DNA from: Lucifuga dentata
Lineage: Eukaryota > Chordata > Actinopteri > Ophidiiformes > Bythitidae
Direction of reading: 5' to 3'
DNA: 64,000 nt
Assembly (NCBI GenBank): GCA_014773175.1
Contig: VXCM01000744.1
Span: forward strand, 62,001-126,000
Position 1 is the first letter of the stretch. Each line of letters starts with the position of its first letter. This document shows positions 33,622 to 46,700 of the stretch, piece by piece. A model generated the notes under the pieces. That model worked only from the letters and a program-made list of their open reading frames with translations, was not told the DNA's origin and did not search any database. The position numbers and the translations under genes are program-made.

Positions 33622-36285
33622 CTGTAAAAAAAAAAAAAAATACTCTTCTGTACTTACAGTTTGTTCTTGAGTCTGTCGTGGCCTCTGTCATCTCTTCCCA
33701 CTCAGTGTAATCTGAAAAATATCTGCCATTTTATCTGCAGCTTGTACTTGCAGGAATGCTGCACATTATGGTCTTTGCACTGCCACAGCAGCAGCATCAT
33801 GTTGATGGAAGCCATCCATCATGCAGAGTTCAAAGGTCATACACAGGCCTGTACAGTCACGTACCCAGTTCTGCCCCCTCCCATCTGTCCTGGACCATCA
33901 AGCAGTGCCACTTTGCAACCGGCTCACTTGTGTCTCTGTTTATGAAACTGCTATTTAAGTTCTTTAAAGGGGAGGAACTCAGATGAAACTGTGGATTCAG
34001 TTCCATTTATTTATGGTCCGCGACAATTCCATCTGTGTTGTGAGCATTCATAACTGTGCCGCACAACCACAAACTATGTAGTTTGTCCCAAATTACGTGT
34101 GCAGATTGAAGATGTAAAAACACCGAAGGGAATTTGAGGAGGTATGCATACATTTGTGGTTCTACATCATTACCACTCCCATTCAAATAAAGCTTGTTTG
34201 GGTGTGAAAGTTCAAACAAACACTGTTTGAGTCCAAAATTCATAGTTCTGTTTGTTGACGACATAGAAACTCAAGCATATATTGTAATTATCATTAAGTA
34301 ATTTTGCCCTCATACAGAGTCTGACTTTACTCACTGTGGTTGGTTTATTTTCACACTGACTTTGTGTCTACTTTGTGTTATCTTGAATATGGGGATATTT
34401 AAAGGCTCCTACATGTTTTAAATGTAAAGTACTCACTCTACTCACACTGTACAATGTTTCGTCCTTATCATCAGAGAGCAGCAGCGTAACCTTCAGGCAT
34501 GGCGTGTAAGAGCCATACCACCTCCATATCTGTTCTTTTTCCACTTCATTTGCAAATCTGGCATTTCTTTGTTGAAGACTTTTGAGATTAACGGCATCAG
34601 AAATACATCTAAGAAATATGTCTCCCTGTTTCTTTCTCTGACATGTGTAAACATTCACATGTCAGGTATCAGTACATTCTCTCCATCCTATACACTTTCT
34701 CTGCTTTGATGCAGCGATACCATAAAAACCAAAATCTAATGAATCAACTTCTCATGTTTATTACATTGTATGTGCAAGTGTGTCTACGCATGCATGTATG
34801 TGTGTGTGTTTGTAAGTGCATGTGTGATAACTAGCTCAGTGCCGTCACACACCTCACAGCTGTTAGCCTTTTTGCTGCATAATATAACAAGTGTTTATTT
34901 GTGAGAATTGCGGACACAGACATGTTGAACCTAGAGATGACAGAAAGCAGCAGAACGACGCAATATAATTAACATATATTTATAACATCGGATGAATACA
35001 TGATAATTTCACTTATTATATTGCAGTTGAAAAGAGATGATACTGTTAAAAAGTTTTAAGAGGCAGAATAGTGGAGAACTTTTCAGTCTTGGGGAGATAA
35101 GAGATGTTTTTTCAAGTACAGCTGAAGTAGTACCAAAAATGAAAAAAAAAAAAAAAAGTATATATTATATTTGAAATTATATTATATTCTCCAGAGGAAG
35201 GCTAAATTAGATTGTATAATGCATGTAAAAAGAGGATGTAGGCCAGCAATAATAATAATGTCTGAAATCGGATGTGTTTTATAAATACAGCCATAATGAC
35301 TGACAAAAATAGGAAGTGTGTGGACGTGCAATTATAAATTACGCTTGGAGAAAATGTCTGAAATACATTCTGCTTTTACATGAGGACTGGGTGAGGTTGT
35401 TACTCATTTGGATCATGTGCTATTTTTCTAAGCAGCACAGTGTTAGAGCCTATTTTAAAGCTTTGCACACCCACACAGGTGTTTTTGCTGATTTTGGCTG
35501 ATTAAACTTCTTCTCAAGGTGCACTCACCCTGGAATTAGCAGGCTGAAATTTATTTGCACGGTGTGGCGAAAAGCAGACATGACTGGAAATAATGTGGGC
35601 AGCGTTGTAAATAAGCTGCTGGAGCTAGCGGGCTAAGAGTAGCATTCCACTGGGTATTAACAAATTACCTTTACTTTATTCTGTCCCTGTCTTTAGACTC
35701 ACTGCAGCCCTCTCCTGCTCTGCTGAGGATTTTTTCCCTCACCATGCAGATATAAGAACAAGGGTACAAACAGTCTAAATTGCCTGAACGAGAGGTATAT
35801 CTCTCCTCCTTTCTCTCAAATTGGGCGGCGAGTCTCACTAGTTTGCAGCCTGAACTCTGTGTGAGGCATGACGTGACCATCATCTTTCAGAATGGTGAGC
35901 GATGCCAGCGTGACAGTGACTTTAGCACTGTGTAGGCGTGCACAGGCCATGCTTGATTGACATCTATCTGACTCTCCTGATAGAGTTGTTGCACCATTTA
36001 GGGTGGGCCAACACACACAGTTTCAACCTGAATATAGTCTATAACATTTCATCCATTTTCCCGCTTGAACCTTATTTACCGTATCTGTAAATGGGTTTTG
36101 AGCAGATGTGGATTCACAATCGTGGATTTAAAGCTCCAAGCATCCACAGCAGAGATACACCATCAAACCCAGTAAATTAACTATCTACAAATGAACCAAC
36201 AATCATGTTCATAGATGATGTAAATGTTTAATGCCTTATCTTGTTGCCCAGCGAGATCATTGTACTTGACTTTGGGGTGGGGGGT

Positions 36286-36286
36286 N
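36286..36286. other. One-N assembly gap in G-rich tract
   Basis: N between GGGGTGGGGGGT and GGGGTGG. Confidence 0.9.
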
Positions 36287-36605
36287 GGGGTGGATAATTG
36301 TTTTGCTGGAGAGAAGAGGTAAAAGAAGAATTTGCAATTAGGCAGAGAGAATTTGCAGAGCAGGCCAAAAAAACATCTCCTTAAGGTTCCAGCTACTTGA
36401 CTATTGACAATATTGACCAGAGGTTTGTTGGCTACACGAGAGTCGCTGTTTTCAGCTGGTTGTATGTGTGTTGCAGTCACTGTGGAATCGTGTATCTTGC
36501 TCTGACCGCCTGCGTTTGCCTCATAGACGTGTGGTATCGAATGCATCTTCTATTCAAGTTATTTCAAATGTCTTTAGGCAAGCCATCTGAAATAACAGCA
36601 GATAT

Positions 36606-36652
36606 GTGTGTGTGTGTCTGTTTTGTGTGTCTGAGTGTGTGTGTGTGTGTGC
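36606..36652. repeat. Interrupted (TG)n tract
   Basis: TG units broken by TCTGTTT and CTGAG. Directly after it CAGGGGCGTAAGTGG resembles a hAT terminus, but nothing else supports an element. Confidence 0.8.
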
Positions 36653-37545
36653 AGGGGCGTAAGTGGTTTTTATTTTTTTCATCTTAGAATCAATGTAGGA
36701 AATGACTGGAAAAGTTCTATGCCCGTTTGATGAAGTTTAATAATTAAACATGCTATAAATCAGGCGGTGAGCTTGAAATTAGCACTAAATTATTGTTCAC
36801 TTGTTTCAGTTCTTTAAAAGTAGAATTTTTCCTTTTGAACTTTAGATGTTGTACAGAGCTGTCATCAGAAAAATTGTCAGAGGAGTCCTATAATTATTTT
36901 TGAATTAAAGTGAGTAACATAGGCAATAAGTGGACTGCGGGTTAGGATTCAGTATTATGTTAAATATCTCAGAAATATTTGTCCAAGTTTTCTCAGTCAA
37001 AAAAAAAAAAAAAAAAAATACTATTATAGATAATCAGTGTGTGGCACTGCAAGCACATACAATAGATAAATTCCACTTTTTGTCAAAAGTGGCCTTTTCT
37101 GAGACATGGGGGATGCTTTGGGGTGTAAACAGATCGTTGAGAATGTGTGTCATACTGGTGCAGCTGAACGGTTTTCTCCGTTTCAGATTACCTTCCAGAG
37201 TCCTGCGGCGACCGAACAGTTACCTCAGCCGCAGGGTGAATGTCGTTTCAACAGCTCATCAGAATGAGTGACAAGTGCGAGCCAGTGAAGTTGATCACCT
37301 GAGGAGAAAAATGCATGAAAGACGGTTGACTTCAGGAATTGAAGAGTTTTTGTGTGTGGAGAGAGTTTGGATTGATTAGGGAGCGGCTCTGGTGGTATGT
37401 TGTGTTATGCAGTGTGTGAATATTCTAACATAAGGGCCATCAGCTGGCCAATAAAAATTATTACCGCACTTCCACTGGGATCGAATAAAAGAAGTAACAA
37501 GCAGGAACACTGTAGCTGTCTGGCCTGTGCCACGGAACACTTCCA

Positions 37546-37875
37546 TTAAAGGACCATACCGGTGGTTTTGCATGTTTGAGCCCAATAAATACATGCATAT
37601 CTGTTACATTACTGCCAAACATTTTCCAAAGCATAAATCTGTACTTTAGTTTTTGTGTTACTTTGCCAAATCCCCTAATCTTTTAAAATGAAATACTCAG
37701 GCGACACACCCACCTTAAAAGTCAATGTTTCGCCTGTTAACGTGCATGCCCCAATGTAGAGGGCACGGCTGTTTAAATTTGGTAAAAACTCCGGTAAAAG
37801 CAACAATTTTCTTCCATTTAGCTCTGTGTTGGATTAGATAAATTATGTAAACAAAACAAAAATAACAAAAATAAC
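37546..37875 (+). mobile_element. Family A MITE, truncated copy A6
   Basis: TTAA at 37546-37549 then AAGGACCATACCGGTGG and a well preserved left inverted repeat (TTTGCATGTTTGAGCCCAAT, ATTTTCCAAAGCATAAA). The interior continues to about 37875, but the conserved CTGGGACTATATTCC motif is deleted and the entire right arm is missing. Confidence 0.8.
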
Positions 37876-39478
37876 TTTAGTTTGCACACACACACCTGTT
37901 TGTTTGTGTATTTTTATTTCACTAGGGTTCATTTCCACCAGAATCCACAGTGGGTGCACACACACTCATCTGCAGTTTTGTTTACAGCATGCAAAAAATA
38001 TAATTTGTATTCTGTATGTTCAAATATTGCTCTGATTTGTTCTTATTATGCACTTTTTGTAAGCACTTTTCCGTATCCGAAATAAAAAACACAATTAAAT
38101 TAATGGGCTATTTTTACATTTAAGGTTCAAATCAATTTTCTTGTTTCTGCGCTCGGGAAAAGTGTTTTTAGGGTTCAGTGAGGAGATTTAACCATCATTA
38201 AGTGAGAGTGAATTGGTACAGTTACAGTATGGAGACATTTTATTCATTACAGCCTCTAATCACTAAGGATAATTAAACTGATAATAATGGCACTTTGTAA
38301 TCTGCAAAATGAAAAGTAAGGGGTTATCTTTCGCAGCAGGAAACATCTTAACAAAATTATAAAGAAGAGTTGGATCAATATAAGAGTTCAGGTTATAGAA
38401 ATGCAACTTTAATATCCATGTGTCCTATTTTTCATGTGGCCAAAAATATGTTTCGTTCATGTCTGGGGCTTTATTAAGTGACTAAAAATGGAGATTATCT
38501 GAAGCTGTTGTCTTTGTAATTACAATCCCTTCATTAACCTCTGTTATTATTCTTCAGCCCAGTGACAAGGCATCCGTTAATAATATTAATAATGTCTAGA
38601 GACTCTGAACTGAGTAAGAATATAATGAGGTTTCAACATAATGTCAATGAATGCATGAACTAATGTTGAACTGAACACTTGACTTTGACTCAAATACATT
38701 TATTGGGATGTTTTCTGATCTTTAGCCTAATTAATGCAAATGCTCAAATTAGCAGAGTAGAATGTAAAAAGTAAAGGATCATGATAGGGATGAAAAAAAA
38801 ATTATTTTGATCATTTGATCACCTGTCTGCCTGCCTGCCTCACCTTGTCTACACGTCTTGACCTACGCCTGCCTTTCGCTTCCTGATATCTCTCCTGCCC
38901 TTTTTTTTGGTCTTGTTACCCTGCCTGCCCCCTTTCCTAGCCTTTAATGTTTGCTGCCACTCAAGTACAGATTGCTTTTACTTTCATCTGTGTCTCAATC
39001 TGCTTTTGTATCCTGATTCCTTATCATTACACAGACATAATTTATCAAGAAAAAAAATCATTTGTTCACACACATCAAAGCTCAACTTATATTCAATTTA
39101 CTCACGATTTTCTGCACAAAACTTTGATAAAGAATTCAAATATTCCTTAAAAGAAGATCTTTCAGAAGTCTTCAAAACACTTCAACTTTTCCCATACATA
39201 ACGTTTTAAACTCAGACTCAGATGGTTTAATTTTGATTAATAATAACAAACATATTCTTGGGGTTCTCTGTATTGGCTGCAGAAAGCCATCCTCCGTGCA
39301 CCGTAAATCCCAGTCCCTCAGTTAATATATGACACTCCCACAGTGTCTGGAGGAGGATTCTCTGTGTCAACACACACCTCCATTCCTGGCTGAGACCAAT
39401 CAGATAATATAACAGGCTCATAGTGGACTTTGTGTAAAACCTTAAATAAAATACCTTTATTGCTTTTATTATCTGATA
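37876..39478. other. Gene-free stretch
   Basis: No gene recognised. A pyrimidine-rich block with TGCC units lies at about 38820-38940, otherwise AT-rich unique sequence. Confidence 0.5.
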
Positions 39479-39512
39479 TAATGCGATCAGCCACAATTAA
39501 AACCACTGACAG

Positions 39513-39647
39513 GTGAAGTGAATAACATGGATCATCTGGTTACAATGGCACCTGTCAAGGAGTGGGATATATTAGGCATNGTGAAGTGAATAACATGGAT
39601 CATCTGGTTACAATGGCACCTGTCAAGGAGTGGGATATATTAGGCAT
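39513..39647. other. Probable assembly duplication around one N
   Basis: 67 bases (39513-39579) are repeated exactly at 39581-39647 with one N (39580) between. The flanking Tc1-like element is consistent with a single copy here. It is the same pattern as at 21410-21534. Confidence 0.9.
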
Positions 39648-39697
39648 CAAGTCAACAGTCAGTCCTGAAGTTGATGTGTTGGAAGCAGGAAAAATGG

Positions 39698-40735
39698 GCA
39701 GTGTAAGGATCTGAGGGCTTTGACAAGGACCAACTTGTGATGGCTAGACAACTGGGTCAGAGCGTCTCCAAAACAGCAGGTTTTGTGGGGCATTCCTGGT
39801 ATGCAGCGGTGAGTGCCTACCAAAAGTGGTCCAAGGAAGGACAACCGGTGAACTGGCGACAGGGTCATGGGTGCCCAAGGCTCACTTATGCAAGTGGGAA
39901 GTGAAGGCTAGCCCGTTTGGTGCGATCCCACTGAAGAGCTGCTGTAGCACAAATAGCTGAAAAAATGAATGCTGGCTATGATAGACAGGTGTCAGAACAC
40001 ACAGTGCATGGAAGCTTGCTGTGTATGGGGCTACATAGCCGCAGACTGCTCAGAGTGTCCATGCTGACCTCTGTCCACTGCCTAAAGCGCCTATAATGGT
40101 CAGAATTGGACTATGGAGCAATGGAAGAAGGTGGCCTGGCCTGATCTGATAAATCAGGTTTTCTTTGACATCATATGGATGGTGTGTGTGTCCTTTACCT
40201 GGAGAAGAGATGGCACCAGGATGCACTATGGGAAGAAGGCAAGCCGGCGGCGGAGACAAGTGATGATCTGGGCGATGTTCTGCTGGGAAACCTGGTCCTG
40301 ACACTCATGTGGATGTTACTTTAATACATACCACCTACCTATACATTGCTGCAGACCAAGTACACCCCCTTCATGGAAACAGTATTCCCTGAAGACAGTG
40401 GCCTCTTTCAGCAGGATAATGTGCCCTGCCCACAGTACAAAAATTGTTCAGGAATGGTTTGAGGAACATGAAAAAGAGTTCAAGGTGTTGACTTGGTCTC
40501 CAGATTCCCCAGATCTCAATCTCAATCGAGCATCTGTGGGATGTGCTGGAAAAACAAGTCCGATCCATGGAAGCCCCACCTCGCAACTTCCAGGACTTAA
40601 AGGATCTGCTGCTAACGTCTTGGTGCCAGATACCACAGGACACCTTCAGAGGACTTGTGGAGTCCATGCCTCGATGGGTCAGAGCTGCTTTGGCGGCAGG
40701 AGGGGGACTTACGCAATATTAGACAGGTGGTTTTA
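39698..40735 (+). pseudogene. Tc1-like transposase pseudogene
   Basis: Begins near ATGGGCAGTGTAAGG. Recognisable in pieces: an N-terminal HTH region (DQLVMARQLGQSVSKTAG, already with a TGA before it), then RDGTRMHYGKKASRRR at about 40207-40255, a catalytic-region FQQDNVPC at about 40408-40432, QEWFEEHEKEFKVLTW at about 40449-40496 and SPDSPDLN at about 40498-40521. An extra base or two near 40520-40530 shifts the frame before the IEHLWD block that carries the last acidic residue of the DDE triad. The end of the gene is in yet another register. It cannot make an active enzyme. Confidence 0.85.
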
Positions 40736-42076
40736 ATGTTGTGGCTGATCGGTGTATGTGACCAAGCCATTTGACTATTCAAGCAATTGTGCTGTGCAAT
40801 TCTTAAATTATCCAATACCAATATATATTTTCCACACCGTTTTCCACCATAAAGAGCATGTCTGTTGCAGTTACGGAGAATAAAACTATTCTCACAATTT
40901 TTTTTCCTTATTCTGCATCTTAATGCCACGTACAAAACTTTTAAGCTGCATGTCTGGCAAACTCTGCACATCATCTTTAACCCAATTTCCCCCCCCAAAA
41001 GGATTACATTTTCACACAGGTTTTTGGATTTTTACCATACTCAAGCATATTGCTGCTTATACAGTTTTTTAAAAAATCATTTTGTGTGCGAGAAACCATA
41101 AGTTTCTGGAATGATTAAAGGTTTGATTTGATGTCCTGCACAAGTTTTAAGTGTATTTGAGACAAAAAGCTGTAATGAGCCAAATGCTGCTGTCTGGCAG
41201 CTTTCTAAAAACACACATTTTAGTCGTCTCTGCTCTGAATGCTCAAATACCATGTTATGTAACTCAGTGTTTGGGAGCTTAGATCACCCATTTCTTTGGG
41301 GCATGAATGTTTTTCATACTATTTCCTCTTCTTTTTCCATTTACACAGATTATAGCATTATATTAATTTAAAATATAGGTGGGAACATTACATCATTACA
41401 TCATTAGGAACATCTTAGATACATAGTTTAAATAAAGAAATAATAGTTATGTTTACAGCATTAATTGTTGTTACTCAAGTTTAGTAATTAAATTTTTCTA
41501 TCTTATCTTATAGACATGAATATAATATTTCCACAGTGTTACAATAAGACACTTAAATTGTTTTATAAAGAAGCTGCATTTGTAATTATAACTAACTTAT
41601 TTTGGTGTCAGTTCATTAAAACTAAGAGTAATTAATTGTTAGTTCGATGTTTGTTCAAGATTCAATGTTATTTTCAATGTTCAAGAACTGAAAATAACAA
41701 AGAGGTTATCCAACTTCTGTTATTTTCAGTTGGAGAAGAGATTTTAATCTTTCATTTTTTTTTTTTTTTCAGAGTAGATTTAGTAGCACAACACAGAAAA
41801 CCTGAACCTCACCTCAATTTACTTCACCATGGCAACTGCCCCTCTCTCTGGGGTACTTAGTATAGACTAATGCAATAAAAAGCTGTGGAAAACAGTTGGA
41901 ACTCAGATCCTCCCACTTAAGCCTTGAAAAGATTCCTGTAATGAATTCTCTTTTCATGATCAAAGTGAAACTGGCGAGACACAAAATTCTGCAGCTTTAA
42001 TCACAGAGTTCCCTCTGCATGGAATCAACTGGAATAAAGTTCTGTACTCAGAAAGTGCATTGTAATCGGCTAAACA

Positions 42077-42098
42077 CTCTCTCACTCTCTCTCTCTCG

Positions 42099-42145
<47 letters not shown>
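42077..42145. repeat. Compound (CT)n(CA)n microsatellite
   Basis: An imperfect CT tract with TCG and TTT interruptions running into about nine CA units. Confidence 0.9.
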
Positions 42146-42404
42146 CCATATGGGAAATTTTTTCTCCATGGTGACACTTTGAAGTTATCACATTTCATCA
42201 AATTTACAAAAGGATCACAGAATTCATGTGAATAAATTGTGATACCGGTGAGATATTGTAACATAAATGACATCGTCCTATCTGCATACTTGGCAGCGGT
42301 ATTATTCCATTATTAGTAGTATTATTGTCCAGGAAAGTATTGTGTTCCATTTGAGAAATGGTTTGGGTGTCATTTTGGGTGTATAGTGGGATGTGCATGT
42401 TGGG

Positions 42405-42570
42405 AAAAGAAAAAAAAAATGGCTAATGGAAGGCAAGGAAGAAAGGGCAAGGGGAAAAGGAAGGGACATATAGGGAATATAGAAGAGAAGGGGAAGAGGT
42501 GGAGAGAGAGACAAAGGGAAAGGAAAAGACAAAAGGAAAATGGGAAAAAGAAGAAGGGAAAGGAAGAAAC
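42405..42570. repeat. Purine-rich strand-asymmetric block
   Basis: The plus strand is nearly all A and G for about 165 bases (AAGGGG, GGGAAAAG, GAGAGAG modules) without a fixed period. The open frames here are low complexity (Lys/Arg/Gly/Glu) and are not genes. Confidence 0.7.
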
Positions 42571-43394
42571 ACACTTTTCATGCCATCCACATGGAAGTAA
42601 TGTTTCTGGAATGAAAAATATATTTCTATTAATGACTTAAATCGTACTTTCCAATACACGGATCAACAGTTTAAATTAAACACTAATTTATCAGCAGTGA
42701 ATACTGAAGCTAACTCATAATTAATTGCTACCCACGTGGAATCACTGGAGATGCACATGCATATGCACATGCCAGAAAGATTCAAATAGTGTTTTTTTTC
42801 CCGCTGTTTGATGACTCCTACTCGAGCCATATTGAAGCATTCCAAGCCAACATATCCATGCTCTCCATACAGCTTTGTTTCCACAGTAAAGGAATTGCCT
42901 GGGAAAGGACAGGATGAGCCTGCATCTTATCCAACATTCAGGTCATAGATTCCTTTGATTGCAGTTGCCGAGTAGAAACTCTAAAACTACATAGTTAGAA
43001 GTAGATTATCTCAGTCTGGTTAGAAATTCTCTGGTCTTTGGGATGCAGTGCTGCTGTCTTTAATCGGCCGTCGCTTGTTATGGCGACCCAGTGCTACAGA
43101 ACTGAGCTGACAGCAATGGTGTCAGCAACAGTAGAGTCGACTGCATTAGAATTAAGTAAAGAAAAGTAAAGCATTGAGTATGAGTTAATTAACAACATCA
43201 GTTGTACATCAACACAGTCTGGGTGGGGGTGGGGTTTAGAGTGGGCACCGGTACACTTTAGCCCTACTTTGAAGCAGGGCCAGAAACAGATGACTCGGCT
43301 TGGGTCATTACAAGTGTAATGGAGCAGGAAGCAGGAAGTCACCTCAGCGTGATAAAATTCAGCACCGTCATGTAAAATGGCTGAAAGACTCCAA

Positions 43395-43719
43395 CGGATG
43401 GGTAACGAGTAAATCGTTGGGCCGTGACGGCTTTCCCTCACAGCAAGAAGGTCAGGGCTTTCAACCTGACTTGGCCTTTCTGTATGGAGTTTGCATGTTC
43501 TCTTTGGGTTTAGTGTGGGTACTCTGGTTTCCTCCACCAGTCCAAAGATGCAGGTGAGATGAATTGGAAATACTAAATTGTCCATAGGTGAGAGTGTGAA
43601 TGAGCTTGTGTTTATGCGTTAGCCATGTGATAAACTGGTGCCCAGTGGGATTGGCTCCAGCCTCCTATGACCTTGCACAGGATATATGGGTATAACAACG
43701 GATATACGGATGGATGCTC
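43395..43719 (+). mobile_element. DANA-like tRNA-derived SINE
   Basis: Landmarks in order: CCTCACAGCAAGAAGGTC, a worn Pol III B-box (GGCTTTCAACC), CTTTCTGTATGGAGTTTGCA-TGTTCTC, TTTCCTCCACCAGTCCAAAG, TAAATTGTCCATAGGTG, GGGATTGGCTCCAGCC and an end CACAGGATAT...ACGGATGGATG. This order is that of the widespread DANA/mermaid type of fish SINE. It is diverged and not expected to be active. The plus-strand ORF over it (43300-43557) is a by-product. Confidence 0.8.
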
Positions 43720-46700
43720 ATGTAATTTGTACACTTTCAAAGTGCTTTTGACATGTGGAAAAATATATGACCTTAAAACTTTTAATAAAAATTGATCTTT
43801 GACTGCATGTGGGCAGGACACTTCTGTATAGTACCCTTGCTTAATGAAATAATGTTCTGGTAGAATGACTGTGGACTCAAAGGATTTCTGCTGTCTCACT
43901 GCTGACGCGCACGGCTCTGCATTGTCTCTTCTCAGAAAAAAGTGATCTCAGTTTTGGTCACTATGTCCACATTCAAGTGTACACTGGCAAATCAGTTCAC
44001 CTCAGGGAAAGCTGCCTGAGGGAAAATTGCCTCGAGGGGGAAGTGCACAGAATTGTTATTCCTGCCTGTCTCCATTATGTGAGATTTAAAGATGTTGAGT
44101 CTTGTTTACAACACCATCAAAAATACAGCTGCTGTGTGTTTCTTCTGAAAATATTTGTGAAAACGGTCTGAACAGCTTTGTGTTGATCGAGTTGGGGCGT
44201 CGTGTGGTGCTGCAGATGTGCACGTTTGAGTAATTACATCAATAACAGTAGATGGTTCCAATGAAATGAGCCTTTTGTGTTGTTTGTCTTTGAGCAATTA
44301 GGAGTCGATTGCTTGTTCCTCTCCTTTCTGGAAGGACCTTGAACAGATGTACAACTGAAGATGATGATTACAAGGAAATTCTCAAAAGACTTAAGTGACT
44401 TTGCGCGCACCAGCAAATGAGACGCACGATCCCACAGGACAGGACTGGGTTGACATTTCATTACTGATAAATGAGAGTAACAACCTGAGTGTTATCCTAA
44501 CCTCTATTAACTATTCACTGAGTAACAGCACAGCTTTATACCATGATGAAAGAAGCGAGAGTATCACCAGTAATGTGTGAAGGAGTGTTTCCTCTGAACA
44601 CATTGATCATATGCCTCCGCCGGCATGCCTTGCTCACACATTGTCTTGGCTTTGAAATGATCTATCATGCACGTTTGATCACAGGAGAAAATACTCACAG
44701 CACTGGAAAACTCAGACAAGAATCATGCACTTTCTAGAGCAGCGCATTGTGTTCTACCTTATTAAAATCTTGATTCTATTTCATTTCTACACTCGCACGG
44801 AATCAGCCAAAGACAACTGCTCTTCCTCAACATCTGCTCTCTCCCTCTCTCCAAAGATTCCCAGGAGATTTGAAAGATTAGATCCTTTCCTCCTTTCCAT
44901 CTCTTCCACCCCCAATATTAACTTATGGGGCGCGATTGAGGAGAGAGTTGTCATAGTAACAAGTATGGAGACATTCTAAAATTCGTACACAAATAGTTTA
45001 ATAATTCTTGAGCCAACTCTGTCACAGTGAAAGTCTGTGGAGGCCAAACATTAGTCGTCGTGATCACAGATTTGGCTGCTGAACAGTGTTAAATTAATGA
45101 ACTGTGCAAACAAACACAGATGTTGTGAAAAACTTTAACATGAGCTTAGTACAATCTTGCATTAAAAATGTTGCTGTTCAGCAGAAAACACTTAAGTTTT
45201 GGCTGAGTGAGTGTCTCATCACGAATGCAACGCATCAATAGATTTTTTTAAAATCAAATATAGTAAATAGGAGAAGCATACAAAACACTGGCACAGTTCT
45301 TCAATTTGCTGCGTTGTATATGCGTGAGTTACAACTCCATGATATTTCTCAATGTGGCTAATTAAACTGTCTGCTGTTTTTAACGTAGGATGAGAGGGGC
45401 TGATGTGATTGGTCATTGCTGAAACACGCCCTAACACTCCTGACACTATCTGCTGATCCTGCATTCCTCCTGCTAATCTCCTATTCATTCTGCTGCAGCC
45501 TCCAGCCAAAAATGCAAAAATGATTTGGTCACATCCACCTGTCCTTGCACCCAAAGTTTGCGTAGAGCGATAGCACCCAGTTTCAGAAAATTAGAGGCCA
45601 GAGTTCCGTCTGCTGCAGTACTCAGTGAGTGATAAATCAATTTCGATCATTTGTATGAATTTCCATTCCCTCTTCCCATATTGTGAAATCCTGCATAGAG
45701 AAATACTAAAATATGCATTAACCGAACAAAATGCATAACCTTGATGCAGCTCCATCGTAAATGTGGTCAAGTGTTATTAGATTTATTTGCTTTCAAAAAG
45801 ACCACAAATTGAACCCCTAAGTGTTCAGTACCCTGAAGGGAGAGACCTAAACACAAAGCAAATAATGTGCTTCTCCACTGCAGCAGTCTGCTCATACCAT
45901 ATATTTTCTCTGGTGGATGCTGGTACATGATAGTAGTAGTACCTGATTTTTTTTGCTAAAAGTTCAACCTGGTGATATGCAGAGTCAGAAACAAAGTAGA
46001 CAGACTAAAGCTTTCAAATATTGACCAAGGTCATGAGGGAATCATGTGTCTAGACTATCATCGTGTCATATTAGGAACTTGGTATTAGCAACCCACAGTT
46101 CTGACATACTGAGTATCAAAACCATTATGGAATCGACTGTTACGGTTCAATAAGTCCTGCAACCCTATAAAATCCCAACAAAAATCCAAGGATAATCACA
46201 AATAGGATTTTTAGAGGGCCCAAATAGAAATAGACCCTCATGATTCTGGTTTTGGTTTTATAGAATTCTCTCTGACTGTATGAAATGACATTTTATAGGG
46301 AAACTTGACGAATATAAATTTAACAAAGCATTTTTTTTTTAGTATATTAAAGGACTGACTGCTACCTTCTTTCTGTCTTTTGTGACTTCTGAAGAACATC
46401 TAACATCTAACATATGCTCTCTCTCATTACGTTAATACCTCCTTGGCAGAAGACTTAACTCTCTGTCAGTCAAAATCCCTTCATGAAAACAGACGTTGCA
46501 GAGCAGGACGCTTCTGCAGCACAAGTGTAAAATTAGAGAGAAAAGCTTCATTTTACTTGATTGCAGGTTAATCTGCCGCCCTCCACTCAGCCAGGAGTGT
46601 CCTGTAATTATTACCACCATCGTGAAGGTTAACTTTTCAATCACAGTTGGCAGTAAAGTTGGCAGTATAGCTTGAAAGTCAATTACAATTGGTGGAAAAT

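Larger units (their letters stand above)
33622..37545. other. Gene-free stretch
   Basis: No gene recognised. It includes A-runs near 33626 and 35141, a (TG)n-rich stretch at 36606-36652, a one-N gap in a G-rich tract at 36286, and repeat-free balanced blocks at 35510-35660 and 37060-37330. Confidence 0.5.
39479..40756 (+). mobile_element. Tc1-like DNA transposon, near full length
   Basis: The right end is GGCTGATCGGTGTA (40743-40756). The left end carries the matching inverted repeat CGATCAGCCACA...TTAAAACCAC. The transposase region (see next entry) lies between. Without the 68-base assembly duplication at 39513-39647 it would be about 1.2 kb, the usual size for fish Tc1-like elements. The left terminus is damaged and the TA target duplication is not clear. 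Confidence 0.9.
40757..43394. other. Gene-free stretch
   Basis: No gene recognised. It holds a second compound (CT)n(CA)n tract (42077-42145) and a purine-rich block (42405-42570). Confidence 0.5.

Noticed and set aside
36652..36666. CAGGGGCGTAAGTGG as a hAT terminus
   Set aside because: Fifteen bases next to a microsatellite, with no opposite end or target duplication found.
37187..37250. Possible plus-strand exon after TTTCTCCGTTTCAG
   Set aside because: The acceptor looks good, but the only donor-like site (CAGGGTGAAT) is weak and two of three frames meet stops quickly.
39513..39647. Biological tandem repeat inside the Tc1 terminal region
   Set aside because: Exact identity and a single N at the junction make an assembly artefact far more likely.
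43094..43585. 163-codon minus-strand ORF
   Set aside because: It runs antisense through the DANA-like SINE, and the reading frame has no recognised domain.
43395..43719. Functional tRNA gene
   Set aside because: A B-box-like motif is present, but there is no cloverleaf or intact A-box, and the flanking order is that of a SINE.
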